Assembly: GCA_021234535.1 (NCBI GenBank)
Contig: CM037840.1
Span: 28,905,520 to 28,969,519, forward strand
DNA length: 64,000 bases
From: Stichopus chloronotus
Lineage: Eukaryota; Echinodermata; Holothuroidea; Aspidochirotida; Stichopodidae
Direction: 5' to 3'
Shown here: positions 1 to 15,100 of the stretch, in pieces
How the letters are laid out: the number at the start of each line of letters is the position of its first letter
Numbering within the stretch: the first letter of the stretch is position 1
Notes under the pieces: generated by a model
Databases searched by the model: none
Seen by the model: only the letters and a program-made list of their open reading frames with translations
Told to the model about the DNA's origin: nothing
Program-made: the position numbers and the translations under genes

Positions 1-151
1 GTCAACAAGGAACCAGTCCAGGACACAACCTACACGGTTCTCAAGCTGTCGGAGGGCCGCCAGTACAAGTTCAGGGTCTACGCTGAGAACCGAGCCGGTC
101 CTGGGCACCCCAGTCCCGAAACAGAGACAATGACAGCCAAGCCCGAATTCG
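1..151 (+). CDS. Exon 1 (partial): C-terminal half of an Fn3 module
   Basis: The window opens in frame with Val-Asn-Lys. The exon carries the Fn3 strand-F signature YKFRVYAEN followed by RAGPG, typical of titin-family Fn3. The donor is G|GTAAGA at 152, phase 1. The N-terminal half lies upstream of the window. Confidence 0.93.
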
Positions 152-3100
152 GTAAGAGAGTTTTTGAAAAAAGTTCTGGGACACGCGAATAGGATTATGT
201 GTCAGAACAAACTGCGATCAATGTGTTTGAGTATACTTACAATATTGTTCTAAGTATTGCGTTATTTTCTCAGTGATGAATCAATGAACAGTTTTTAGCT
301 TCATTTATGAAGAGTTAAATACCATCAAAATAAAGGAGATGTTTTGTTTTAGCAAACACAGTTTAACAGGTGTTGTGGCCTTTAGCATCGACCTGCCTTC
401 ATATGGGAACAGTGTCTTCAGAAATGTCACCAGCTAAGGACTAATGCAGTCCATTTTTATTTGGTCATTATGTTGCAGAATATAAAGCAAAAGTGCATAT
501 AAAGTTGAAAAAGGTGTGGTTGTAGGCTATTAAAAGTATTCACTTTGCCTAGAAAGGACAGCTGTGAAAATTCAGGTTTAATAAGTCTCTTTTCATGTAA
601 AAGATTACTTTCTCTCCAGCAAGCTGAGGAAAAATGGCAAAAGTCATTAAAGACAGTTACTTTGTATCCCTGAAACCTCTTTATAATTTACATAATTTTG
701 CACATGCTCATTTTGCCATAGCCTTTTCACTTTCTCAATGCTATGAATGACTTTTTAACCTGAAATTCATTTGATGTAATTTTTGTTGAAATTTGATTGC
801 TAATATCTTTTCATCAGTTCACACATAGATGCATCTTTGTGCATGGCCTAGTATTAAATTGAGTTGCTTTCTCCTCTTTGCTCCCCGCAGAGGCTCCACG
901 CATCGACAAAGATTCTTTCTCTCTCAAGGATATCCAGGTCAGAGCAGGTGAACCATTCACCATCAAGGTACCCCTGACAGGGAGTCCCGAACCTTCGGTC
1001 GTCTGGGACAAGGACAGTCGGGACATCAAGGTCTCGAAGACGCTGACCGTGGAGACGACGGAGAAGGAGACTGTCGTGGACAACACCAGCAGCGCCCGGG
1101 AAGACAGCGGAAAGTACAAAGTCACCCTGGAGAACAAGATGGGCATCGACAGCCACACCGTCAAGGTCTTGGTCGTAGGTGGGCAATTCGTCTTGTGTCG
1201 ATCGTGTATAAACATAAGTTGTGGTCTTGAAGTAACTAATGCATATCTATCGTGCACTGTATGTATGTCGGAGAGCCTCTGCAAATGACATTGACACCAA
1301 CACTGTCAAGGATTAGTTGTGGGATAACTGGGCTATCGTCAAGTTTATTTTGTATCAAGGCCAAGATCGTGGGCTGTTGAGGATCCTCCCTGCAGGTCAT
1401 TTACATCCCCTTCCCCTCGCAATCGATTGCTCCCTTCTTCCAATCACACTGTACTGAGATGATCATTTAAAGTTTTCTAAGGGGTTGATTGTTCAATCCA
1501 TTACATTTGTCCAAGGAGCTGTTACTGTGTAGGAGCCACAACCCTCTGAAGTGAAGTGTGCAGTCGTCAAGGTCACACAGTAAATCTGTCTGTTGTATCT
1601 CTTCTGACATTTGTATATTAAAGGCTTATATGTGATTAGAAAATGCCACATAATATGGTACTTGATGTCTGCTACAGTTACTGTGGGAGATTGGGGTTGT
1701 CTGTGCTGCCACAGCATTACCACTCATCAGGGAATTGAATTATTATTCAGCCTTTGCTTGCTCGTTGCTGTGTATGACAATGTAACTGCCAGGTGGAAGG
1801 TCAAAAGGTGAAATAAAATCTATAATGATCTGGATATTTCAGGAAATGTCTGGAAACTACCCATCTAGTCATCAAAACATAAGTCTCCTGCCTTAGTCAG
1901 CTCATTTGCATAGAATCCCTTGTTAAGGTAGATTAAGTAAGGCTATCTGTATTCATTGACTTAATTAAACAGTTGTCGCGAGCTTTAAGACACCTGCTCT
2001 GAAAGCCTTGGCGTCAACACATACAGGATCAAAGTATTGTTCTGAACGAGCTAATTGCATGAAGATCAGTTCACTGTAAATAAATGATGTAGCTCTGTGA
2101 ATGAGATGTAAGTGGAACCGTCAAACAGAGGGAAGAAATGCCTTTGAGCCAACTGAACAGCTTATCTGCGCTTGGTATGGTGGGTCGTAAAGTATTACCA
2201 TTAATTCCCTGATTTGTCTACCTGGTGCTGTAGCTTCAAGTGCACCATCTCTTTTGTAATTGCAGTCAGTTCTGTTTCAGTTCTTTGCTAGTAAAGACTT
2301 TATCACTTCATTGACATGGAGGTTGACAAGAACTACCATCAATTTCCAAATTTTTAAACTCCCTTTAAAAAACAAAGGTAATTAAAAAAAAAAGGGAAAA
2401 TAGACACTTTCTGATATGCATCTCACTAGACAAACCCACTGTACCAAAGGGCCCCATCGAGTATTCCGACTTCACCAAGGAATCTGTCCGGCTGACCTGG
2501 AAGGAACCAGAAGATGACGGTGGTGTCCCTATCACCGGCTACACCGTCGAGAAAAAGGATGCCAAGAAAGACAACTGGAGTGAGGCTATCAGGAACACGC
2601 CCAGCCTATCTGGTGTGGTCAGCAACGTCACCTACGGGAAGGATTACGTCTTCAGAGTGACCGCTACCAACTCCATCGGCACCAGTCTGCCTCTTGAGGG
2701 GAGACCCACAAAGATCAAGCTGCCATTTGGTAAGGATGACAGGTTTCAGCAAGTCAATGTTCGGTGATGATGTGAAATTGTTTTTTTTTTAATATTATTT
2801 TATTGTGGAGAATGTTGATCAATAACATTTGTAAAATCTGTCACAAGTTTGTTAGTTTGTGCACTGTCGAAAGTCTGCACGTTAAGTTAAAGCAACAAAG
2901 AAGAGCATCACGATATGCTTGTCGTCATGGCTCTTTGCTTTTTTTCATTTTGGGGTAAAGAAATTTACAATTAGAATAATTATTTTTGTGGGGGCAAAGG
3001 ATGATGGGACTAAGTATGATGCGTAAAATGGAATCTAACACTGGCGTCATTCAACTTAAAAGTAATTTTTTGCCTGCTTTTGTTTAAGAGCAATTACCAG

Positions 3101-6100
3101 TTTAATTAGCTTTATAGTTTAATCACCGAGACTCAAATCAATGAACTCTAGAGCTGAATAACCAGGAGGCGTTATGCTGAAATATGGAGCAAATTTACCG
3201 AACCCAAAAATCTTATTCATATGTAGATGAACCAGATGCATCCTCTGCACCGGTGGTCGAAGCCATCGACAAAAAGAGCGCGACCCTAGCCTGGAGCCCC
3301 CCAGCCAGCGATGGTGGCAGTCCAGTCACGGGTTACCACGTAGAGATGAAGACTCCTGGTACCAAGGAATGGACCCGGGTGAACCCATTCCCGATCCGCG
3401 AGCCCGGCTACGTGGTCCCGGATCTGAAGGAAGGACAGGAATACCAGTTCAGAGTCCTGGCAGAGAATGAAGCAGGCGAGGGCAAACCCAGCAGATCTTC
3501 GGAGCCTGTCATCGCCAAAGATCCAATTTGTGAGTTTCAAATTTTAACCTCGTTGACACTTTTGTGCATTAGAAGGTCAAGTCAGGTTTCTTTTGTTGCC
3601 AAACTTTGAAGCCTTCAATCACATGCTTTGCAACAATTTTCATGTCTCATTCTTGTTTTGCAATGTGTGACTTTGTGTAGAAGGATCAGTCCAGAGGGAT
3701 GAAAGCTTTCTCTTCCAACAGAAGAAACTCCTCCGTTCCAACAGAATGGAGCAGAGTGCTATGGAATGCATCTTTTGCAATTACATATCAATCAGGCCCA
3801 ACTGCTTGAGAAATGTTTGGTATCATCTTGCAGACACTTTTTCAAAATGGCAAACATATTTTGGTAAAAGAAGCACTATAAATCAACATGGAAAATAAAG
3901 CTGTTGGTGTAAATCAGGAAGTAAATTATGTGGATGTATACTCAAGTTATCTTTTGTTTGTTTATTACAGGGAAGTATGTATGTTTTTATAGAAAAAAAA
4001 GACATTTTAAACCCAATATTTGTGGACACAGAATGATAGGTCATTCAAAATAGGGAAGAGCAAGAGCCTTCTTGTATCAAGAAATAAGTACCCACTGACA
4101 GAAATTAAGTTATGCATAGCTCAGGAATATGTTGTTGTCACCCAAGCTTTCAAAATTTTAAGTGATCCATCTTACATCATGTGCATGGATGTTTTGAGGA
4201 GAAGAAGCTATTTGCTGGTGTTTATTGGTGAGATTTAATGGTTTATTCAGTGACTTATGTTATTTCCTTTTTAGGCCATGTTGATGGTTTTTGAATCCCA
4301 ATATTTTTCTTTACTAATGATCCATCTCTTTTGTAAGACAGAGAACGACAACATTTGCATCATTGTTCATTGTCTTAACTGTCCAGGAACCAGCGGAGTA
4401 AACTGTAGAACTCTAATACCCTGGTATCTGTTTTATACCAATGACCATGCACTTGATAATTTCATGCGACTTTTTACAGCATCCTAATCCTGTGTATACT
4501 ATGGCATTTGTAACCATCATTTTATAATTAATTTCATCTTGTTTAAACGTCTTTCCTCCTCCTCGAACCTCAGTGCCTGCAGATTCCCCGAGCCGTCCCA
4601 ACGTCGACAAGGTCAAAAAGGACTCTGTTGCCCTCTCTTGGAACAAGCCGGTCAATGATGGAGGTTCAAAGATCACCGACTACGTGATCGAGAAAAAGTC
4701 ACCCGGTGGAGAATTTGAACCTGTAAGTTTTTCCTCAGAGTAAGAGTTCATTCTGAAGCGAAGCTTAATGAAAAGCAAGCTGTTAGGTATAAACATGAGA
4801 TATGCTCACTTTAATGTCACATTTCAGACAAATGGTGCTGAGACTTCATGTTTCATTCGAGTTAATCTCTTTGTTTCAAAGGTCATGGAGGTCCCCGCCA
4901 GGGAAACCCAAGCTGTGGTCCCAGACCTTGTCGAAGGAGAAAACTATGAGTTCCGCATCAGAGCTAAGACCGAAGTCGGACCAGGAAAACCGAGTACCGC
5001 CATCCCAGTCACAGCAGAGGACAAACCAGGTAATATAAATGAGAATAAACTATAACAAAAATATTCGTTTTCCGACATCTGTTAAAGAATCTTTACCTCT
5101 CTCATTACGTTTTTTTTTTTCGAAGGATAAACGCTTGAGATTAAATCTTTATGCATCTGTTTCGTAAGTTATCCCTCAATTTAGCGGCTCCTTAATGCAA
5201 AACTCAAATTTTTCGTGAGGTGTACATCTCGGTTGGGAAGTTGTGTAAGAGATATTCAGCCAAACATTAGGACGTTGTAAAGCAAGAAAAGGTCATCATG
5301 GTAATCATGGAACTTGTAAGGTTCTCCAAAAGTGTCACTAGAGGCTGGGGCACTGACGTCACAACACTGGTGACAGAGTTACACTCGTAGCAGACTGTTG
5401 TCGCCCTTAATAATCGGCTCATTTTCTTTTCCCCAAAAGGTTCGAGTCTACTTGGTGAGACTGCTTTGTCTATCCTTGACAATATTAACAACTTTTTTGG
5501 GGAGTGGTCAATGAAAATGTAGTCAAAATATCTCCCCAGTTTGGAGGGGATAGGCTGGCACAAATTTCATCTCTGGTTTGTGTGTCAAACACGTCTCTGA
5601 ACTTGTTGCCATCGAGCAAAGTTGTTCGGGTTTCTTGCAACATGGTAGATGCCCACGATCCCTGTTGACACAGTGACCCCTCAGGTGGGATCATGTTTGA
5701 TTAGTGGTGAGTGAAGTGTATATGCCAACAGGGATCATGTGGAATTGGCGATTAGTCTCATAACATGATAGAGTGTCACTTCACTTTGACAATATTCAGC
5801 AAACGTCGAAGGATGCAAATGATTGTGTCCGTTAGTAATGTTTGTGGTTTGCGCACCAGTTTGCTGAAATGTGTCAATTTGCAGACACACAAGGATATTT
5901 GAGAAATGGTGACAGCTGTGACAGAATGGTGAGAAGAACATTGATATTCACATGTTTTTGTTGAAGTCTGTCATCTACCAATTAAGTCTGAATTTCTTTC
6001 TTTGAGCAACTCTCCCGAAGAGCTTGGGTTTTATTTAAAGTAAAGTCAAAGAAGTGATCAGATTTTAAGATGCTGCCACATTGAAGAAAACCAGAAATCA

Positions 6101-9100
6101 ATATACAGAACAGAAATATTTGCTTTTGTAATAGGTAAGACGTAACCATGATGTTATGGTCACGTAATTTAAAGTGACGGTCATATCGTAGTCATGTAAT
6201 GCAATAGACGCATTGAACAGAAAATATCTCCCATCATCATCAAACTAGGACACGGATGAACAAGAGATGGCGTGAATTGATATTCAAAGTACCATCACTG
6301 GTGACATTACAAACATTCTAACAAGTTGTTTCATTCCTCTCAACTCGAAGAGCGGCCATCTTTGAACGTCAGTGACCTCAAGGACATCAAAGTGAAAGGT
6401 GGAGAGCCGTTTGAGATTCCTCTTCCGTTCACCGGTGTGCCAACCCCAGAGATCACCTGGGAGGTCAACGGCGCCCCCGTGAAGGAAGACGGCAGGGTCA
6501 TGGTGAAGACCACCAGTGAGGTCACCACCCTCAAATGTGACAGCGCGAAGAGGTCGGAGAATGGCAGATTCCAGGTCACCCTGAAAAATCCGTCCGGCAC
6601 GGAAACGGCCAAGGTGAAAGTCACCGTCTTGGGTGAGTGCAGTTGGTATTTGTCAGGTCTTATTTCTAAGGCAATTAGACTGTTAATTACAAACATTGTC
6701 ATGATGAAAGGTATATTTAATTAAAACTCTCAAAAGGAGGCGTACAAACGAATACTCAAGTCGTGGTGTAACCATCCTTACTTTCAGTGCCATCAAGGAG
6801 TTCGCTTCATTTTTTGTTGCACCAAATTCCGAGGCATGGAAGAAAGGAATGCAACTGATAAATAAAGTCAGACAAACTAGAGGCAGGTGATGCATCTTTT
6901 TGCCGTTGTGTTAAAAAAGGACCTGATCTCATAGGAGTTGTCATGATTAGTACTTTTTTTCCTGTAATTCTGAAGAGAACAACAAAGAAGGAAACTAATC
7001 ACGAGGACAAACGACAATCAAATTGACAGTCGAATTGACAGTTGAATTCTTTTACTGACAGTAACTGTTATCACATGAATTATCCAAGGGGATGAAACTT
7101 TTTCAGAGATTGCTAAATGTTTCCATCAAGTTTCTACTGGTAGTGTTGTCAATGTAGCAGCATTTTCAGTGCTTATTTCCATTTTGGTTGAACGTAAAGG
7201 TCAGAAAAATATTTCTTAAAAGAACATTTTAACAGTTGAAGATGATTCAACTGCCTCAGACCTTGTCAGAGCCTCTTCGACATTTAATCATGACGTTGCA
7301 TGATACTTTTTCACTCATCATTTTTGGCCAGTAAATCTATTTTCACTTACTAATTTTTTGTGATGATACATGAATGGCTGATTTCATCGTATTCGTTTCC
7401 TTGTGATCCCAGTGTGATAATAGAACACCTCTATTGATATTTGTCACAGAGTTGCACTGTCTATGTATCAAAAATTTGTAGTCATTTCACCAGATCAACG
7501 TTTGAAAGTAAGTTTCCCCATACACTGCCAGTTTTAAAGACAATTCAAGCATACTTGGGAAGAATCCCCGACAAGTATTGGTTCACTTCAGTCACGTGAC
7601 TGTGTATTATCCCACAGATAAAACACAGTCAATTAGAGAATAAAGTCACAGGCATATGAAAACAAAAATACATAGCTTACTTTCAAAACATAGCTGTTTA
7701 CTTTTCTCGGTGTTTGTTTTCAATAAAAATGTTTTTATTTACAAACTCAAATTTTCTTTTGTTTTCCTCTTTTGTATCAAAATCTTGTTTTGTATTTACG
7801 AACAAGATTAGTCAACTTTGGACCTGTGTGCTAATTGTAGGATAATGCCCATTTTGTGCATCTAATAATGCCATTATTCTCCCCTGAGATTGCATTCTCC
7901 CTCAGTTAATGCACAGTCCAGCATCGAGTAACCTTACATTAATTCATTTCGAAAATAAATACCTTCTCTTCCCCACCACCTACATTCACCATTCTCTATA
8001 TCCATGATTCAGTTGAACCTGATGCTCCTCAAGGCCCCCTGGTTGTCTCTGACATTACCCCTAACCAAGCCACCCTCTCCTGGAAGGCACCGGCCGTAAA
8101 TCCCGAAGATGTCGATAACTACGTGGTTGAGAAGTGCGAGAATGGGGTCTGGTCAAAGGTCAGCAGCGCGGTACCCGGTACTTCCTTCAGGGTGCGAAAC
8201 CTCAAGGATGGTGGAGAATACCAATTCAGGGTGTCAGCAGAGAACCAGTACGGTGTCAGCAAGCCCATCACCAGTGAATTTGTTACAGCGAAACATCCAT
8301 TCGGTACGACGTGCGAAGGATAAATGGGAAACAGAAGCTTGACCTACTGTTGTTCCAGTAGAGCATGCAAGAATTTTGTCTTGATCTTCAGCTTAAAAGA
8401 AAAGTTGCAGAAGAAAAAAAAATACCGTAGAGCTGTATGGAGGGATAGAAAATGTGAGAAGTGAAAAGTTGGAGGGATAGCTGTAATATATTTACAGTTC
8501 AGTTGGTGTGAATCTCTGCCATCTTTTATACTCATGGCACCTTTGATCCGTCAGTGTTTCAAGAATGCATTAACAGTTACAACAGGGCCATCACTTCACT
8601 TTTAATCATAAATCTTTACACTCAGTCTAATACTGACCATATAAGAAATGTCCTCTACGGACAAGAAGTGAGGAAAAATGCAAATTTGCAGAAATTTTCT
8701 GTGTGCACAATTCAAGAGAAACAGTTTTTCAATTGGATGCCATTTGTCTGTACATAGCCAAAATCAAAACAGCCAAGAAAGTTGTATTAAATTGGGTTTA
8801 TTGAATGTTCAGTGTCAACTCAAAGGACAGAGTAAGTGTTGACTGCAAGATTCGCAGCCAAAAGAATGTAATTAATCCAAATAACCTCTGGTTAATAACA
8901 CCTGAATGTTAATCGGAAGGTGAACCACAAGGGATCTAACATAAAGGAGAATATTTCTTAATCTCTAAAATAAATTCTGAAAAAGAATGAAATGACTATG
9001 AATGATCAGTTTTTTAAAGTTTATTTTTGCTAATTGTCTAACTTCTCTTGATGGTTATCTACTTTGAGACACCCACCAGGGGGGGTCTTAGGTCACTTCT

Positions 9101-12100
9101 CTTCACAACCCTTCATTCAGCCACTACCTCGGTGCAAATATGAAAATGTCACGTCATTATTTGAAGAAGTGAATAAAGTGTGTGACTTAATGTATGAATG
9201 AATGAGTGAATGAATGAATGAACAAATAAACAAATGAATAAATGAATGAGTGATGTAAAAGACAAGTCAAAATAAACAATATTTCACGATGTAGATTAAC
9301 TCATGCTCGTCTTTTTTCGCCAACACCTTTAGATCCTCCTGGTAAACCGGACCCTCCCGAGTGCACGGAGACGACCCGCACCACCATCACCGTCTCAGTG
9401 GAAACCTCCTTCAAATGACGGTGGCAATGCCATCACCCACTACATCCTGGAGAAGATGTCTGCACCCGCTGGTGACTGGGAGCCGGCGTCGAGAGCCCCT
9501 ATCCGTACCACCAACTACACCGTGGCTAAACTGAAAGAGGGGTCCCAATATCATTTCAGGGTAAAGGCAGTCAACGACGCTGGAGCCAGCAAACCCAGCG
9601 ACGAATCGGAAGTCTTCATTGCAGAGCCGACGCCAGGTGACCCTTGACTTCTGTTTGTAACGTACTTTTGTTCCTTTCATTTGTAAACAATAAAACACAG
9701 TTCGTAGAATTATATTCAAAGCTGGAGTCATTGCAACTGGAATATAAGATTCCAGTTGCAGCCACTCAATGTCAATGAGCCATAAGACAAATAAAATCAA
9801 CAATACATGTTAGAAAAGCAGTGAAGGAGATTGGCCATTAAAGGGGATTGAAATTTCACAAAATTTATTGAAACTTTTCACTGTTTATTGTTGAAAAATC
9901 AATATTTTAATAGCATGTTCTCACACTTATTCTTGCTTTTTTTCACTCATTTGAAGGTTAACATCTTATTTGCCACCAGTTTTTCGTTTGCACTCTTTTC
10001 CCTTTTTAAATGATGCTACTTTTTTTTAAAAACTAACAGTCAAACCAAAGGTCACAGGAGACGGTCGTCCAAAGGACGTCATTGCAGTTGCCGGACAACC
10101 ATTCAAGGTGGAGATTCCATTCCAAGCCAGTCCCATCCCCGAGGTGACGTGGACAAAAGAGGATGGCACTACCATTGAACCTGATGACAGAGTCCAGTTT
10201 GAAGTCAGTGAAACATTTCCCTCCCCCCCGACATTCACCTTTGCAACCAATCATATGCTATGCTTGCCATAGAAAAATCTGTGGCATTTCAGTTCTAGTT
10301 TGAGATTTCAATTTAACACAGAGTCATTTAAAGACTATAAATTCCGTTATGGTTTAGTAGTCTAAGTAAAGAGCTTTGAACCAAGAAAGATGCTTTCCCA
10401 GTTGTCGCTCATTATTTCAAGATGCAAATTAAGTTGCTTTAATGTTTATGGGTGTCAGGATTATTGAAAGTAACACCAGTTTTGGTTTAGAGACAATATA
10501 TTTTTATACCATGTTTATCTTGTAATATTTGAAAATCTGGCCTCTCATACAAATAAACTAAGAATAAGAAAAAACGTCCAGTCGCAGTACGTAGAAACTT
10601 CATCAACATTGAATTAAGCCACTCTGTCAGATCGATTAGAATTCAAGTTGTTATCTTTAATCTGTGTTAGGAGGAACCTCATGAGTTTATCCTCAAGAAC
10701 TCCTGTGCCAAACCCAAGGATTCTGGAACGTATGTTGTGAAGCTGAAGAACAAAGTTGGAGAAGAGGAGATCCAGGTGAACATTACGGTTGTAGGTGAGT
10801 GATCGATGAGTCGCGTTGAGTCATCTTTAGTCACAATGAGTCAACAGGAGAAGGATTTAGAAGTAAGGGGGTCTTGATGTATTGATAGCAGCAAAGTGTT
10901 CATCAATTTAATGACAAAGTTGTTTGGTCAAGTTTCGAGCCACCGGTATCCAGGGAAGGTACGAAGGCCTGTGTCACATTCCATGGAAATGATCAAAGAT
11001 GTAAATTTTGTTTTTGTGCCTCCCACTGCCATTGTGTTTGATCTCTTGTTAGGGCACACCATTATGATACTGTGCAGTTACAAATAAGCTTTGCTGTGCC
11101 ACTGTATTAAAATGTTATTCAAAAGGAAAAAGTTGTCTGTGCACTGAATCAGGGTGGCAAGAGTGCAAAATGGTGGTGCTTGCTATCAGCTTGTACACCT
11201 GTGTTTAAACGCTATGGCAGGAGAAATTTGTTTTTCTTGTTTAGCTTCCACATAGCATTATGAAAGCTTTGTTTTTCATTCGCAGCACATGTTAACTCAA
11301 CTTGATGCTCAACGGCTTGTATGCTGTTTCATAGTGTGCTATCTTTTTCAGGAGTAATATATTTTATTAAGTCATGACTCCATTTTAATAGGGACATAAA
11401 TGAGATTCTCAGCTGCCCCAGTCGTCCTAAGCGTGAATGATTTAGTGTTCAAATTTTGCGCAACAGTTTTCAGGTTCCTTTGGTATTTTGTTGCAAAATT
11501 AAAGAAAACCATAATGTTGTATGTTCATAAACCTGCTACGCAATATTCCATTCGTGCAGCAATTCTATAATTTTGTGTAGCAAAATTAAATGTGACCCAG
11601 ATAAATTATTTACCGCTTAGCCAAACATTTTACTCCGGAAAGTTTGTACATACTGCCACCATTTTCATCATCAGGATTATCTTCTATTTCATGTTTTTGG
11701 AGTTTTGAAAAATTTTTCAGAAAAGTTGCTTTTACAAAGTGATCGATTGATCGTTTATTCAGACAATGAAATGTAACAACGAAACATTGAAAATGGCGAC
11801 GTTCCAAATTATTTGTAAAAGTGAATGCATGATACGATAAAAATAGATGCAGATGACTGTAAAGATATATGTACCAGGATGATAAGACAGTTTAAGAGAG
11901 CAGAAATACAGTAGAAAGCTGAGAATTGGAACAAAAAGAGACAAATACATTCAACAGTTTGATGACAGATGGGATGAAGCATACCCTCGTGCAGACACAG
12001 GATGTCATATTTCATATAGTGTATACTGCTCAATATTTACCAGTCCTCCCAGTTTTGTAAGACTGATTTAAATATGGAGGTGTCTCATTCGTTGCATGAT

Positions 12101-15100
12101 TTTCATTCTTCTGTTTGTTTCTCTCACAGATAAGCCTGGACCCCCCGTCGGACCCCTCGAACCATCCAAAGTTACTGCTGAGTCATTAACGTTGTCATGG
12201 AAACCACCCGAGAGCGACGGTGGTAGCCGTGTGACAAACTACGTCCTCGAGAAGAGACCAGATACCAGCAAAGTTTGGACCAAGGTGTCCACCTTTGTCC
12301 GGCAGCCCACTCACGACGTGGCCGGCCTCGATGAGGGCGTCACGTACTATTTCAGGGTGTCGGCAGAGAACAAATACGGCATCGGCGAACCCCTGGAGAA
12401 CAACGTGGGCATCAAAGCCAGAGATCCGTATGGTAAGTATTTAGTGACAAAGTTGAATTATTTCACTGCTATTTGGAAAGGCACTGCAGAAGTAAAATAA
12501 TGTTGCAGTCATACACCGAGAAAGGAGAAGGTTAGAGTGGCTAGTCGTGATTGTCAACATTCTTTTGAATGATAACGTACGGTATACAGAGATACTCGTG
12601 GACAATCAAGGTACATGGACAGCCATTCCTTGACATTCCTTGACTGATGGCTGCACCATACATCACCGTTTCATGGTGAAAATAGGAAGCAGTCACCGGG
12701 AAGACCCTTATCAATGGAGAGTGATCCTTGATTGAAAGAAAGCCAACCCCCTGCAAGGAGCTGGATGTTTACCAGCTTGAGGAAAATTGAAACAAATGAA
12801 TTGATATTGAAATTTTTGCATCTGAAAAGTTTAAATATTCAGGAAACTTTGCAAACAATGCAGCAGAAGAGACATAAGGGTGAATGCCAGAATTAAAGGA
12901 ACTGCAGAGAAAATTGTAAAGAAAGTATTTCATAATCGTTGGTATCCTGTTGATAAGATTTCTGGGTATGCATGGTGTTGAACTACATTTCAGTGTAGAA
13001 TCAATAAAACTGAAATATGAGTTGAAAATTTGTCAGTGAAAGTCAAATTCCATGGGATATGTCATAGTCACTTCAAAGTAATGTTGTTTCAACCCTATTT
13101 TGGCATATATTCATGTCCATTCTCAATTGGTCTGTTTGATTTCAAGTAACCATCATTGACTGCTATGCTTTCTTGGATAGTCTGAATTTTGTAGGGCCAA
13201 CAAAAATGTCGAGGCAATTATCATACTGAAATATCTAGAAGATGAGAGCATAATTCTCTTTCAGATTTTGTGGCAGGTGATCTTTTCCCCTACTTTCTCT
13301 TCCCTGATACATTGACAAAGAACAAAGGTAGATGACCAGGTGATTACCAGTGCAACTCATATTCCAACACAGCAGTGCTGGTGTTGAGTGCAACCAGTAC
13401 GTCATCAGTTCTGTTGTATTTTGGAAAAGGAGGGTTACTCGATAATTTGTAGTAATATATAATTAAAAATAGTAAAATATAATTAATGTTAACAAATAGT
13501 GGCAATTATTAATATTTGTCATTTTACCATCAGTGTGTGTTTGTAGTGCTAGCCTCAGTATTTCTGTGGATAAAACATAATGAATGTAATTGTTGAAGAC
13601 ATGTTGAAATATTAAACTAGTAGAAGCACTTGTGAAGAGCACGCAGTACGTTATTGTAGCATGCGTTGATCAGTACTACTCAACTCTCTTAAAATGAAAT
13701 TTGAGTGTCAGTTGTAGGTGAGAGAGATACAAAAAGCAACATGCACAACCAAATGTAATTGGCTAAATGAACAAAAACTCCATTTGACAGGAAAATAAGA
13801 TATTTGAACTATTCAAAAGAAATTTTTTTGCTTCTTCAGAAAGAAAAACATAACTGAAGCTGTGAAGTCGGTAATCATATCCAAGAACATGCCTTCCAGA
13901 AACATTGCCGACATTAAAGCCGTTGACATATTTTCTCGTAATTAGGACGACTCTCTGCTCTTTTTCCTCAGCATGCCATCATATTTTAAGTATCAGGCAT
14001 GAGAACCCTTCCCTCGTTTGTTCCCCTCAGATCCTCCAGATCAGCCTGGCAAGCCTCAAATCAAGGAGATCGACCGCGGGTACGTGTCCATCACCTGGGA
14101 ACCGCCGGAGAACGACGGAGGTGCTCCCATCATAGCGTACGTGGTCGAGAAGAAAGACGAGGACGGCGACTGGGAGCAGGTCCGTTTTGACAGCCTCTCT
14201 CTAATTATTAAGAAGGGCGACAATGTCGCAGTTGAATTTAAGTTGAATCAACTGAACCCGTCATCATCTGAGTAGGGCAATATAGTAGCCACTACCTACT
14301 TGCTGTTAATTTCATGACTCTGTCCTAGAAGATTCGGATAGGATTCATGGTGCATCTTCAAAAAGAATCTGCCTTATGTTGCATTGTCACCTTGACTGCT
14401 TCAGTCCATTCAGCTGTCAACATCATTACCATCAAAGCTGAGATTGATTTGCGATAGACTGGTGTCCTGTCCAGGGGGAGTTAAAAAACTCCTGTCCGCT
14501 TAATGCAGCGAATACCGCAGTCAAAAGCTGGCCTTACGTGCTTTGGTTTGAAAGAATTTAAGCGCTGTATTGTTTTATTTATAATATCAGTGCTGCTGTA
14601 AATGTCTTGTTATGTGAAAAAGCACATGCAGGTAGCCATCTGTCTGAATACAGAATATCATGACTGAGGATGTAATCGTTAGCTGTCAGGGAGATTGAGT
14701 ATGACTCGGAGATCTGTAAGCAATCAAAATACATGCATTTGCACCATTTTCAGCAGTGACTTTATTAAAATGACTTGTTTTTCAAAGGGAATGAATCCAC
14801 AGTGTCTGCAGGTAATATCTGAAATGTCTGCCGAGAATTTGCAGTTTCCCAGATAATGCAGATAATCTGAACACTATTTGAGTGTGCACACGGGATTTAA
14901 GAGCCAAGAATACTTAATATCAAGGATATTCTAAACTAACTTTGACTATGATGGAGTAATGCACACATTCCTTTGACACCTAAACGGCAATTGTCAATCA
15001 CAGAGTCATTTGGTTGCCCCTGTCTATGTGGCCAGTAGTCACCCACCCACCAAAAGTCCCCCACCCTCCATCAGTCTGCCACCTTCCCCCCTTGTCAAGC

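Noticed and set aside
9341..9398. A 58-base intron (GTAAAC to CTCAG) that would bypass the exon 9 frame slip
   Set aside because: It is very short and would remove conserved Fn3 strand A-B sequence that is readable in frame, so a frameshift is the simpler reading.
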